In this document: positions 1-8,958 of the stretch, piece by piece | Numbering within the stretch: the first letter of the stretch is position 1 | Layout of the letters: every line of letters starts with the position of its first letter | Origin: Strongylocentrotus pallidus | Lineage: Eukaryota; Echinodermata; Echinoidea; Camarodonta; Strongylocentrotidae | Direction of reading: 5' to 3' | DNA length: 22,883 bases | Assembly (NCBI GenBank): GCA_030265145.1 | Contig: JARBES010000113.1 | Coordinates: 11,929,199-11,952,081, forward strand | Translations under genes and position numbers: made by a program | The notes under the pieces: generated by a model | Seen by the model: the letters and a program-made list of their open reading frames with translations, nothing else | Databases searched by the model: none | What the model was told of the DNA's origin: nothing

Positions 1-339
1 CTGAAAATGTGTGAGATGTCATGGGGCATCGTCTGCTTGTGCAAGTCATGTCCATACTGTGATCTCACACATCTCAGCAGCATTCGGAGAGCTCTTCAGG
101 TGCTATGCCGGGCTGTATTTAAGCGTTTTGTAATTTATAATAATCATTAATTCAAATGTTTCCAAGCATTGAATTTTGATAACCTTGTCGAATCAAAGTT
201 TCAACTTTGCAATAATGAGAATAAAGCTAGTTTTTAGAATCAATGAATATCTACTTTAAGCATTCAAGGACTTCCTTCCTATGGGAAGCTATACACACTA
301 CATCAGTGGAGACTGACAAATCGTCTATTCATAGCCAGA
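1..339. other. Unassigned left edge of the window
   Basis: No gene is supported here. The first 125 bases are richer in G+C than what follows. They are open in more than one plus-strand frame, but no frame gives a recognisable domain. A short inverted pair (TGTGAGATGT near 9 and ATCTCACACATCTC near 62) could form a weak hairpin. The rest is AT-rich and featureless to the eye. Confidence 0.3.
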
Positions 340-500
340 AGGGTATTAACTCTGTATTAAAACTTGAACAGTTCATGCCTTTCTGGTTCCAAACAGATGA
401 AATATAGATCGATGTCTTACCAAAGGTTGTTAATACAATGGCAGGGATTTGAACCCTTAACCTTTTGGTCAATAGCTCAGATTATTTCACTTGTTTATAA
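340..500 (-). mobile_element. tRNA-derived SINE copy, diverged
   Basis: Read on the minus strand, 445-455 gives a good RNA polymerase III B box (GGTTCAAATCC). It is followed by CTTTGGTAAGACATCGATCT and then ATTTC. The second SINE near 14.95 kb carries a matching order of motifs: B box, CCTTGGCAAACTC, then ATTTGCC. The A box of this copy is degraded, so the head is uncertain. The 3' limit is an estimate. The sequence shows the B box and the shared body; membership of one family is inference. Confidence 0.5.
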
Positions 501-547
501 CGAGGGGTCAGTGACACAAAGACGTAACTCCATTTTTGCCATTTTGA
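501..547. repeat. Short interspersed repeat, one arm of an inverted pair with 1744-1791
   Basis: CGAGGGGTCAGTGACACAAA and the following GACGTAACTCC recur on the opposite strand at 1744-1791 with few changes. The shared stretch is about 45 bases. It is probably the end of an interspersed element whose body is not recognisable here. Confidence 0.5.
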
Positions 548-606
548 GAAAAGAAAAGGATTGGGGTGGTAGAAAGGGGAAAGATGGCTACTGGAGCAAG
601 AGAGAG

Positions 607-960
607 AGAAAGGGGGGGGGGTACCTTTATTTGATGATTGCAAAAGGTTTAATGTACTTCAAATTAATGAGAAGTGTAGTATGTAATATTGTTATTCATT
701 CAAATAATTCCCCAGGGCAGCTAATCAATGGACTGAATTACATGGAGTTTAAAAGACAAAATGTCTTACAAAGCTGTAGAAACGGAGAGAGAGAGAGAGA
801 TATATAAAGGAAGAGAAAGAGAGAGAGATATAGAGAGAGATAGATGAAGAGAGAGAAACATAGATAAAAAGAAAGAGATAAAGATAGAGAAATAGAGAGA
901 AACATAGATAAAGAGAGAGAGATAAAGATAGACAAAGAGAGAGAAAGGAGAGAACGAGAA
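607..960. repeat. G run and GA-rich low-complexity tract
   Basis: A run of about ten G begins near 611, and an almost pure purine tract of GA, GATA and GAAA units runs from 785 to 960. Open frames across it on either strand give only Ser/Leu/Phe- or Arg/Glu-rich low-complexity peptides, so no gene is called. The 961-1165 stretch after it is AT-rich and shows nothing. Confidence 0.85.
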
Positions 961-1165
961 ACAATAGTAAAAAGGCAGAAGTGTGACAGTATAGAGGAAG
1001 ATATTATAAACTACATAATTATTATAACATTTTTACACAATTCTAAATGTAGGTTATATTCAAGACGTGCCTAATTTTGCATCTCCCGAAATAGTCCGGT
1101 AGAAGTTTTTCTGACCTGGAAAAGTTGTTAGGTACCATTTTTGTTTTGGTTGATTCCTGTTTTAC

Positions 1166-1625
1166 ATTGGATCTATTCGTTTAAATAAAATGATAAAGCT
1201 CATAAACATGTTTTACACTTCGTCACCAAAGAGTCTAATAGCAGAAGAGATTTTACTCTGTTTTATCTTGTTCATATATATATATATTTATATATTTTTA
1301 AATTTTGCCAGAGAATCCTCGTACTACAATATTATATATTCCAACTTTACTAAGCCTGTCCCATATGATTTCTCTTTCTCTCTCTCTCTCTCTCTTTCAC
1401 CTTCTGATTCTCTCTGGCTTTCTATCTCCATCTTTCTCTTGGTACCTCTCTTTATCCCCCTCTGTCACTAACTCAATCTGTTTATTTATTTCTTCTAGGC
1501 TAATAATTTAGAACCCTCCTATCTAGTGCATGATACATCGCTACTATACTTTGGAAAGTAATTTATTTGTATTTATCACAGGCTGTCTTTGTAAGTAATT
1601 GCTCAGAGGCATGTGTATAATTGGC
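1166..1625. repeat. Long direct repeat, copy A (partner 12118-12581)
   Basis: About 460 bases align with 12118-12581 at roughly 90 percent identity by eye, with small indels. The block includes an AT-rich stretch, a CT microsatellite near 1372-1398 and a closing segment TTGCTCAGAGGCATGTGTAT. Similarity stops at 1625. The partner starts directly at the edge of the N gap, so its left limit is unknown. It may be an interspersed element or a segmental duplication. At this divergence it is less likely to be an unmerged second haplotype. Confidence 0.8.
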
Positions 1626-1743
1626 GTTAAGGAGTTAAGTCTATGTTTCACTAGCCATTGACTTCAATGGGGTGTTGGGTGGTGCTGAACATTTGTGTTT
1701 CTTGGAAAGCCCACATTTTTCTGAACATTTTGATATCAAATAC

Positions 1744-1791
1744 TCATTTTGGCAAAATATGGACTTACGTCTTTGTGTCACTGAACCCTCG
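1744..1791. repeat. Short interspersed repeat, inverted partner of 501-547
   Basis: The reverse complement carries the same GTGACACAAAGACGTAA core as 501-547. It ends about 60 bases before the EGF/Ig exon. The two arms are 1.2 kb apart in opposite orientation. Confidence 0.5.
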
Positions 1792-1849
1792 ATATCACCT
1801 CTACACATTAACCAAGACCTTAAATGATTGATGATTCCTCCCTCTATAG

Positions 1850-2086
1850 GATGCTTCCCAATGTGCATCAATGGAGGAGTCTGTCGGGAGGGGTTGTGTC
1901 TTTGCCCGGCGGGTTACGTTGGAGACCACTGCCAAGTCCTACTACCAGTCAGCATTAATATCGTCCCCAGTCAGGATTCGGATCCACGCCTGGGGGGTAC
2001 AATCAGTTACCTCTGCTCTGTGAATGATACCAACTTGGTAGAACCACCGGTCTGGAGGGACCTTGCAGGGGTGGACATCTCATACG
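1850..2086 (+). CDS. Internal exon: EGF-like domain plus first half of an Ig-like domain
   Basis: The acceptor CCCTCTATAG ends at 1849 and the donor G|GTAAGA begins at 2087. The exon is 237 bases and phase 1 at both ends, as usual for EGF modules. The first 27 or so residues hold six cysteines in EGF spacing, with CINGGVC, LCLCPAGYVG and a last Cys followed by Gln. The remaining 50 or so residues start an Ig domain: YLCSV carries the B-strand Cys and PVWRD the core Trp. The second Ig Cys lies in the next exon (3065-3202). This is therefore an extracellular module of a secreted or membrane protein. EGF followed by Ig occurs in Tie-type receptors among others, but no kinase or fibronectin exon was found here, so no gene name is given. 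Upstream exons are not visible in the window. The domain calls are secure; the protein's role is unknown. Confidence 0.88.
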
Positions 2087-2149
2087 GTAAGAAACAGGCC
2101 TGATAATTACCCAATTTAAATTGTTTCCCTGATTCTTTAATATTTTTTT

Positions 2150-2275
2150 ACCAATTTTGTTTTCCTCCCGAGTTTTCTTTCAGATTTTACCCCGACTTTC
2201 CCTTTTTTTCCTTATTTTCCCAATTTTTTCCCAACTTTTTTACTCAAAAGGGGGGAATGTTGTTAGATGCCATTT
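2150..2275. repeat. Interspersed repeat, inverted copy of 22099-22200
   Basis: On the minus strand this reads GCATCTAACAACATTCCCCC, then TTTTGAGTAAA and a purine-rich tail with repeated GGGAAAA. The same order occurs on the plus strand from 22099. It lies in the intron just after the EGF/Ig exon. Confidence 0.65.
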
Positions 2276-2360
2276 TTTGAGGAATTAAACAAAAATTGTA
2301 GTGCTCACTATCACCCCTGAAGAAAGCATTCATTAGGACATTATTATGAGTTATATGAAT

Positions 2361-2456
2361 GTCAGGGATCCATATCTAAGGGTACAAATCCATAACTTAT
2401 GCTCTGTGTAGAACCACTGGTATGGAGGAACCTTGAAAGGTTTGACATCTCATACG
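2361..2456 (+). pseudogene. Degraded tandem copy of the Ig half of exon 1850-2086
   Basis: This intronic segment matches the 3' part of the EGF/Ig exon, from GGATCCA through CTCTGTG, GAACCAC and TATGGAGG to the end GACATCTCATACGGTAAGA, which includes the donor site. About 16 bases are missing after the first Ig Cys codon, which breaks the reading frame, so it cannot encode the domain as it stands. The EGF half is absent. It is a partial tandem duplication of a host exon. Confidence 0.8.
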
Positions 2457-2486
2457 GTAAGACAGTATTCTGTAGTACATGATAAG

Positions 2487-2603
2487 GTATTTCGGGCGAT
2501 CCATGTCTCAGGGGTACAATCAGTTACCTTTGCTCTGTGAATAATAGCTATTTGGTAAAACCACCGGTCTGGAGGGCCCTTGAACAGCTCGACATTTCAT
2601 ATT
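2487..2603 (+). pseudogene. Second tandem copy of the Ig half-exon, frame still open
   Basis: The copy aligns with the Ig half of exon 1850-2086 over 36 codons, about 83 percent identical in bases. The frame is open across the match and keeps YLCSVN and PPVWRA. It ends TAT T|GTGAGA, a usable donor in phase 1 like the parent. An AG at 2485-2486 would give a phase-1 acceptor, but there is no pyrimidine tract before it and the EGF half is missing. Of the 14 or so changed codons only about four are silent, so purifying selection is not evident. It could be a relic that happens to stay open or a rarely used alternative exon; I favour the relic. Confidence 0.65.
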
Positions 2604-3064
2604 GTGAGACACTATCTTCAAATTCTATGGTACCTTATCATGAGTCAGCAAGATATTTCCAGCTGTTTGCAATCTATCACCAATGAACACATTTCATATA
2701 TTGCCATGTGCCTATCAGTATGTATTAAGGGATGTATGGTCAAGAGATGTACACTTTTTGACTACATCCATGCGCCACATTTCAATACTTAAGTTCTGAA
2801 AACTATAAAGTACTAAAGAGTTCAGCAATTTGAAAGTAATTGTTTACCCTTCTCATAACAATATCAAATTTTGCATAAGAAGGGTGTGTCTGGATCTTCA
2901 GATAAAAGAGCAACTACATAATAGGTTTCTTTCATCGTTTTGAGCCCAATTGATAAGTATTAAACAACAAGTATACTTTCATTTTCATGTCAAAAAAGCT
3001 TAGAAGTTATCTGTATTGTGTACATTCTAAATGAAATCATATATTTTCTTCCTTATTCCCTCAG
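2604..3064. other. Intron sequence with no further feature seen
   Basis: AT-rich DNA between the last half-exon copy and the acceptor of the second Ig exon. No domain, repeat or RNA gene was recognised. The last 20 bases form a pyrimidine-rich acceptor ending TTCCCTCAG. Confidence 0.5.
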
Positions 3065-3202
3065 ACCTTGGCCGTATCCGTGTAGAGAATCCATCCCTGG
3101 GTGAAACACGCCTTATCATTTACAACCTCCAGGAAACAGACACAGGCACCTACACTTGTGCAGCCGGCCCTATAGAGGGCAGTGTCTATGTTGCCGTCCA
3201 AC
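3065..3202 (+). CDS. Internal exon: second half of the Ig-like domain
   Basis: The acceptor CTTATTCCCTCAG ends at 3064 and the donor C|GTGAGTAA starts at 3203. The exon is 138 bases and phase 1 at both ends, so it joins exon 1850-2086 in frame. It encodes about 46 residues. The key motif is ETDTGTYTCAAG, the classic F-strand Asp-x-Gly-x-Tyr-x-Cys, whose Cys pairs with that of YLCSV in the first exon. The closing VYVAVQ fits the G strand. Together the two exons make one complete Ig domain of about 95 residues directly after an EGF module. The split of the Ig domain by a phase-1 intron is seen directly. Function beyond an extracellular binding or spacer module is not shown. Confidence 0.88.
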
Positions 3203-4325
3203 GTGAGTAACCTCTTTCATTTCTGATCCCTGTAAAGGTACTATCATGTTACAATGGTAGCTTGTGGAAAAACCTCCATGATTTTTAAAAGTCATGTTTC
3301 CTGTCTTTAATATTTTGTTTTGCATATGAAATGTTTTCCTATTATACACATATTTCACTGTTATTCAAATGTTCTACATTTTATGAATTAACACAATATG
3401 GTGGATATAATAAGAGGTTAAATGCTTAGATCTACATCAGTATTTTGGATAAAATTTATGTATTTCATTTGATGTTGTGCTGGTGATTGTGATTATGTAG
3501 AGATTACATAGAAGCATACATTTGTAATCATAGTTTAATCCATTATTGTATAGATCATTGTTGGAGGTATTAGAATATCCTTTGAATTATGAGCATTGGT
3601 AAGGAAGAGTGAATGCAGTGAAGTAACTACTGACATCACTTTGAAGGCAGTTCAGGGATTTCAAAATGTATGTGATTGTGATGAATGAGAACTTCCTGTA
3701 AACATGCAGGTGTGATTTCGAATGCATTCAATAGGGACTTCTTTTAAAAAGGGATGAAAAGCAAGCGTTTCAGTGCTCTAAGGATGGTGCTGTACCATAT
3801 TTTTTAAACATTGAGCAAAAATGAACATTGTTAGTATCTTGTCAAATAAAGTGATTCACAACTTAATGGAAAATGGTGTTCTGCTGAGTAATACAATGAT
3901 AAAAAGTTTCAGAGTTTAGAGTTCTAGGAGCTATTACAACTGCATGACAACTGCACTTGCAATTAACTGCTGAGGCATATACATGTATTGATTTCTCTCC
4001 ACATGTTAACATTTACACTGGATTACATGTAAATGTATGTATAGACGTAAATTCATTATAGTATTTATGATATAATTATGTTTCTCGAAAACTGTATAGA
4101 AAATGAAATATTTGTTCCTGCATGAATTTTTCTACATATATCAAAATTGTATTCTTAGTAAATCTTTACCTTTTGAGACAATTTGTTACCTTCTTTAAGT
4201 ACTTGTAAATGTACAAATGTATAGCATTGATTTTATTTGTTTAATAATGATCAACTAATCCACAAGTATTTTATAAAGCAGGAGGTATCTCCTTTTAAGG
4301 CGTGTAATGATTTTCTTTTTTTCAG
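3203..4325. other. Intron or gene-end sequence, nothing else recognised
   Basis: About 1.1 kb of AT-rich DNA between the second Ig exon and the candidate last exon. No domain-coding segment, tRNA or clear repeat was seen on either strand. Confidence 0.45.
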
Positions 4326-4357
4326 ATCTTATTTATCAGAAGTGCCATGGCTCATGA
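4326..4357 (+). CDS. Candidate last exon of the EGF/Ig gene, short tail and stop
   Basis: A strong acceptor (TTTTCTTTTTTTCAG) ends at 4325. Read in phase 1, as exon 3065-3202 requires, the next bases give His-Leu-Ile-Tyr-Gln-Lys-Cys-His-Gly-Ser and a TGA at 4355-4357. An AATAAA follows at 4564-4569. If used, the gene would end as an EGF-Ig protein with a ten-residue tail and no membrane segment after the Ig domain. That could be a secreted protein or a short isoform of a longer receptor. Matching phase, acceptor and poly(A) signal support it. The exon is very short and AT-rich, so chance is possible. Confidence 0.4.
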
Positions 4358-4563
4358 TTTATTTGATGTGCTTTTTCAAGATACATTATAGATAATTTTG
4401 ACAGATGTAGTTTTTGTGTGTCTCAAAGCCTGTGTTAAATACTATTTTATGACATACATTTGAATTATTATTATGTAACATAATGTAGCGAATTACAAAA
4501 TATTACATTTGATATCTGTGTAGCGGTTACTGTAAAATATGTACCCTTCATGTTGTTTATTGT

Positions 4564-4569
4564 AATAAA
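4564..4569 (+). terminator. Candidate poly(A) signal AATAAA
   Basis: A canonical hexamer about 210 bases after the candidate stop at 4355-4357, in an AT-rich 3' UTR-like stretch. Such hexamers are common in AT-rich DNA, so its weight depends on the candidate last exon. Confidence 0.35.
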
Positions 4570-4718
4570 ACTCAACTATTTCTCAAAATGGTCTCCCAGA
4601 GTCATTTCAACAACTTAGGATAATGTTTTTTTAATTGAATGTGTATAGGAATGTTATTGTTATTTATTTTTAGGAAATATAATTTGTCAGAATTCAATGC
4701 ATTGATCCATTTTCTTCT

Positions 4719-4885
4719 AATAATAATACTATTCTGCTTTTATATAGCGCCCAATACATTGATACAACGATGTGCCTAAGCGCTTTACAGATATATTATT
4801 ACCTCGGTCATCGGATTCAGGCTAACCAGCACACAATGTATGCACATTTTCCACTCCCTGGGGAGAATTCCAGCCAGTCGCCCTT
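4719..4885. repeat. Interspersed repeat with TATATAGCGC and AAGCGCTTTACA motifs
   Basis: An AATAATAAT lead is followed by CTTTTATATAGCGCCCAATA, CCTAAGCGCTTTACAG, ATTATTACC and a G+C-richer end with CTCCCTGGGGAGAATTCC. From memory, this order is typical of a middle-repetitive element found widely in marine invertebrate genomes. No repeat library could be consulted. The open frame across it is not a gene. Confidence 0.5.
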
Positions 4886-5425
4886 TTACAAGTGCACACT
4901 TGCTTTTGTTTTAAGCTGTATAAGTTCTTGTGTATCAACTATGTCACTCCTAAGACTTACACGCTATGAGAGTATTTTCTTGTTTGCTCTAGCAGCAGAA
5001 TGAACACCAGCAATATGATTAGTATTCTTCAGCATACAGAGCAATCTGAAATACTTATTGCCAAGCACTATGATCCTGAGTATATTTCAAATTAACCAGT
5101 TGACTACTGCATTATCTAATTCACATGGCTTAACACAGGGAACACACCGGTTCCAGTAAGCAATGGGTTAATGCTACATTGTAGACATTCATTCATTTTC
5201 TTTCTCAGCAACATCTGTAAATGATAACACTCTACAATATTTTATTTTCTAAAAGTGGTACTTTATTCTTCAAAAATACATATCAAGAAAATATTTCACT
5301 GCGGTGACACATTACACATAAACAATAATTAAGCAATATATTAACAAAAACAACATCGCCTGATGATATAACGAAACCAAGTAGATTACATTATGCTACA
5401 TGAATATCACCAAACCGATACACTG
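4886..5425. other. Unassigned AT-rich stretch
   Basis: No gene, RNA or clear repeat was seen. A partial match to the start of the following duplication (CATTATGCTACATGAATAT near 5390) suggests a third, decayed start of that repeat. Confidence 0.35.
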
Positions 5426-5951
5426 CATTATGCAGCTACATGATATAAATTGAAAACTGAATGAATGTAGAATACAAATATAAAGGAATAACAAGTATTT
5501 ACCCTTTCATTATTGCACAAAAGCAAATTAAAACCTCATTTTCCGCACCCCACATAAAACTAAGCTCTACATCAAACTATACCCTGAACTAATATTATAA
5601 CTGATTCCAGGTTTAATATTACGTAGATTGGATTGATATGTAATGTCAAGGCTGGTTTGTAGATCACAGGAAAGCTCAATAGAAAACTGTTTACACCTTC
5701 TTCTTAAAACTTGATAGATTGAATGAGAATATCTTCATTATGCAGCTACATATAAAAATATACCTGTTGAACATAAAACTAACCACTTTATAAAACTATA
5801 CTTAACTTGTTACAAATGATTCCAGGTTTACTATTGTGTAGGGAATTGATACGTAATGTCAAGGCTGATTTTGTAGATTATAGGAAACCTCTACAGAAAA
5901 CTGTTTACACCATTATCTCCTTACTTTGATAGAATGAACGAGAATATCTTC
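5426..5951. repeat. Tandem duplication, two units of about 310 and 216 bases
   Basis: Unit 1 (5426-5735) and unit 2 (5736-5951) both start CATTATGCAGCTACAT and both end GAGAATATCTTC. Between these they share ACATAAAACTAA, GATTCCAGGTTTA, GTAATGTCAAGGCTG and GAAAACTGTTTACACC. Unit 2 lacks about 90 bases near its left end. There is no coding potential, and what was duplicated is not recognised. Confidence 0.8.
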
Positions 5952-6690
5952 CTCTTGTAAATTGTGTGTGGTTCCTGTTAGGTTATGGGAAGAACACCAG
6001 GATGAAGGCATTTGCCATGTTTATCTTCCTTTTTGTTGAAGGTTGTGAAAATAAGCCAACCCTATAATTGGATTGTTTTGAAGTTTAATCCAAATGGCAT
6101 ATGTGACATTTAAACCTTAAAGGACAAACTTAAGTCCAAACTATACCCGTCCTTGTATACATGCTAATTTGTATAAAGAAGTGCTGATGACTTGCACCTA
6201 CTAATCTTTGCAAAAGTATTTTGCGGAAAGTGAGCTCATTCTTGATGGATTATGTATAACATTTCAAAGAATTAATCTGGCAATAAGTTCATTGTGGTAA
6301 AGACAGTAATGCTCCTGTGCGTCTGGGTGTGTGTTGATCTTTATTCAGTTGATCTTAAAGACCAGCAAATATTTGAACTTAAATAGGTCAGCCAATGGCT
6401 ACCTGCATGCAAAATAGAGAGTTGTATACAGCCGCATACATAATAATGCATCTGGTTATAATTTAGGGAGTTTTAAAGGAAGTTATGGTTTTCCTCTTTA
6501 GGATCTTGTTAAATTGACCAGAAACTTGGACATGAAACAAGGCCTCCCTTGGGAAGGATTAAAGCTCTATATCATGGCTCATATTTTCAGAGAAAATTTA
6601 ACTTTGTATGACCCCTGAATCTTGTAATAGTTTTGATGCACGTGAATAGGCTTTAAATGTTAACAAAACGGAATAGAAAAGCATTGGGTT
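5952..6690. other. Unassigned stretch
   Basis: No supported gene. A 21-residue open frame at 6002-6067 starts with a hydrophobic, signal-like segment (MKAFAMFIFLFVEG) but has no good donor or conserved continuation. The rest is AT-rich without visible repeats. Confidence 0.35.
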
Positions 6691-6962
6691 GGTGCTATAA
6701 TGATAATTATAACAAGAAAAATAAGAATAAAAGTTAGAATAAGAATAAGAATAATAGAAAATAGTAAGAATAATTATGATAATAATATAATAATAATATT
6801 TATTAACAAATTAAATAATGATATATCTTGTTTATCCGGGGGTAGCCCCCGCAGTATTAACACCGTTTTCCCTGAGAGCCCTGCAATCTTTATATTACCC
6901 AGCTCTAGCCGAGCTACCATGAAAAGGCGCCCAATGTGCTCATCACCTCTTTGTCTTTATTA
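6691..6962. repeat. AT-rich simple sequence joined to an interspersed repeat
   Basis: AATAAG and AATAAT units run from about 6700 to 6810. They are followed by a G+C-richer block with the hairpin GGGGGTAGCCCCC and the motifs GAGAGCCCTGCAATCTTTA, CTCTAGCCGAGCTACC and GGCGCCCAATGTGC. The simple tail joined to a compact GC-rich body suggests a retroposed or MITE-like repeat inserted on the minus strand. The family is not identified. Confidence 0.4.
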
Positions 6963-7230
6963 ATTAATGGATAATAATTTTCAATATTATTCTTTTGAAT
7001 CAAACTGATCAGGCAATTATTTATAATAATAATTCTTATACTGCTCTCCTGGTGTTCTATGCACCAGAATGCACCTTTTTTCCATGGCATTAGTAATGCT
7101 CACATACCCTATAGAATTGCTACAGAAATGTTCTTTTACAAGTCATAAAGACATTTGTATGTGCCTCTCTTGTTTCTGCTCTAGTTCTGTTGCAATTGTT
7201 GCACGGTAGTCTCAAACTTTATTGGATATT
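6963..7230. other. Unassigned stretch between repeats
   Basis: AT-rich, with no coding or RNA signal seen. Confidence 0.35.
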
Positions 7231-7239
7231 TATTATTGC

Positions 7240-7860
7240 ACGATCTCTCTCTCTCTCTCCCTCCCTCACTCTCTCTCTCTCTCTCCCTCCCTCCTTCTTT
7301 CTCTCTCTTTCTCTCCATCTCTCTCTTGTTACCTTCATCTTGCTACCCCCCTTATATATTCTCCTTTCATTCTATAAAGTTTTATTTCTCTTTCAACTGC
7401 TCAACCATGTTCTTTCTGCCTCTTCTCTCTGTTGATTTTCACAGTCTATTGTTTTTCCCTTCTCCAATGACCTTAAAATTGTACTCTCTGCTTCTCTCTC
7501 TCCCCTTTTCCCAACTCTCTTCTCCTCTTCCTCCCCTTTCCCCAACTCTCTTCTTTTCTTTTGCTTTTCTCCTCTATTTATGTAATACCCTTTTTTCAAA
7601 TAAAACTTCATCATCTCCTTTCTCTCTCTGTTGCTCTTCCCCCCTTTTACACACAGATCACACCACCCCCTCACATCACACTCTCCCTGTTGCTCTGTTT
7701 CTGCCCCTCTCTCCTCTTACTGTCACTTGTCTGTCTATCTTCTTTGTCCTCTTTTCTACTCTCTCTTCTGACTTAACCACTTCATCACTAATCATATTTC
7801 TTGCTCTGACTTTTACTATAATTTTTAATCGTTTTCCCACTCTCACTTTGGCTATACGTT
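7240..7860. repeat. Pyrimidine-rich low-complexity tract of about 620 bases
   Basis: It begins with CT and CCCT microsatellite (7243-7330) and continues as a strongly C+T-biased strand with CTCTCT, CCCCTTTTC and TCTCCTCTTCC blocks. A long open frame through it is Ser/Leu/Phe/Pro-rich because of composition only, and the antisense frames are Lys/Glu/Arg-rich for the same reason. No gene is called. The purine strand lies on minus. Confidence 0.8.
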
Positions 7861-7886
7861 CATGTAGTAGAAAGCAGCAGTTGTTT

Positions 7887-8313
7887 AAAGGACAATACAA
7901 CCTTTGGAATAAGTACATTTGTATGGGAACAAAATGATATTAAGAGAGACAGAATTGCAAAGTGCGACATTAATCGGACCAATAATAAGAGAGTTGAGAA
8001 TGTTCGAATATGAAATCATTACATGTGTGCATATCTCAAATGGCACTTAGGTCAGTAGATCATGACAAAGACACAAAAAACTCATGTTGGTTTTGTATGA
8101 AAAAACATTCATGTATGTCTTTGTCCCAAGCCACAACATCACAGTGACATTACCAACTTGGCCAATTTGAAAATTACCCTTATGTATAGTGATTACAACT
8201 TTCAGAAATTCATAACTTTCTTATTGTATGTCTGATTTAGTTCAAACTTTCACCAATCTGCTTCTCTAATTTTTCTGCTTCCTTTCAAACAATTTACCAT
8301 TGATTTTCCTTTT
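7887..8313. mobile_element. Possible MITE-like element with AAAGGA ends
   Basis: The left end AAAGGACAATACAACC and the right end, which on the minus strand begins AAAGGAAAATCAATGG, form a short imperfect inverted repeat. Between them are paired motifs ATAAGAGAGTTGAGAA and CATAACTTTCTTATTG. The layout resembles echinoderm AAAGGACAA-type repeats known to me only from memory. No clear target-site duplication is seen. The family call is tentative. Confidence 0.35.
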
Positions 8314-8405
8314 CAAAAGCTACTTCATTTGGGGATCATAATATTAGTATATTCCCAAGACATTGATGCTGACAAAAATATCGGTAAGCTGTTTAGTGTT
8401 CCATG

Positions 8406-8689
8406 GAGGTGTTTCACAAAGATCTCAAGTTTAACTTAGCTCTAAGGTGGACTTAAACATTATGGGGAGCCATACCAAATATAATCAAAAGCAAGAATTC
8501 AAGTATTTTAGACTTTTTATAACTTCCACATCAAGAACATGAAATCTCCTTCATGATAGAAAATATAAATCAATTGAATCAACATTCTATGCCTTTTAAT
8601 ATAACTTTTACAAAATATTTTCAAAGATGCCAACAGCTTTCCATAATTGCTAAGTCCAACGTAGGCTATTTGTGAACCCCCCCCCCCCC
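8406..8689. mobile_element. MITE copy 1 (TGTTTCACAAAGATC family), damaged right end
   Basis: It starts GAGGTGTTTCACAAAGATC and aligns with 21393-21709 throughout, including TTCAAGTATTTTAGAC and ATCAAGAACATGAAATC. Its right end, TAGGCTATTTGTGAACCCCC, is a worn form of the other copy's inverted end and has turned into a run of 13 C. About 20 bases before that end are missing relative to copy 2. There is no coding capacity. Confidence 0.75.
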
Positions 8690-8958
8690 TGTAGTTGTTT
8701 CGTACATTTCCTCATATTATAATGTGTGTAGTCAAAGGATGTATGACTAGAAATAACCTGAAAAGTGTTTACAACCAACTGCTACCTTAGGTTTTGACCA
8801 GGTGAATCATGGATGCCATATTCAGTAGTTCTTCAGTCTCCTCAGCACCTTTGATTTATAGTCAACTAGATATTGGCGCTCTACAAATTTCCAGATTTTG
8901 ATTTGATTGGATAGTGTTGTTGTTCATTTATGTTTCTTCATTTTAAACATAAAGGATC
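8690..8958. other. Unassigned stretch
   Basis: No gene seen. TTGGCGCTCTACAAATTTCC near 8873 resembles the end of a common marine interspersed repeat, but the match is too short to call. Confidence 0.3.

Noticed and set aside
364-807. 147-codon plus-strand open frame
   Set aside because: It crosses the SINE remnant, the short inverted repeat, a G run and the start of the GA tract; no domain or codon pattern supports it.
738-964. Two overlapping minus-strand frames rich in Leu and Ser
   Set aside because: They are translations of the GA microsatellite.
1574-1596. Nine-base micro-exon between ATTTATCACAG and GTAAGTAATT, also present in the repeat copy near 12530
   Set aside because: Both sites occur in the 460-base repeat at two places, and nine bases are too few to judge; repeat identity explains the conservation.
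5426-5951. CRISPR-like or satellite array
   Set aside because: Only two long units, unequal in length and without short direct repeats; a plain tandem duplication in animal DNA.
6002-6067. 21-residue frame with a signal-peptide-like start
   Set aside because: No good donor site, no continuation and no conserved partner; likely chance.
7236-7937. 233-codon plus-strand open frame
   Set aside because: It lies wholly in the pyrimidine-rich tract; the peptide is Ser/Leu/Phe/Pro low complexity with no domain.
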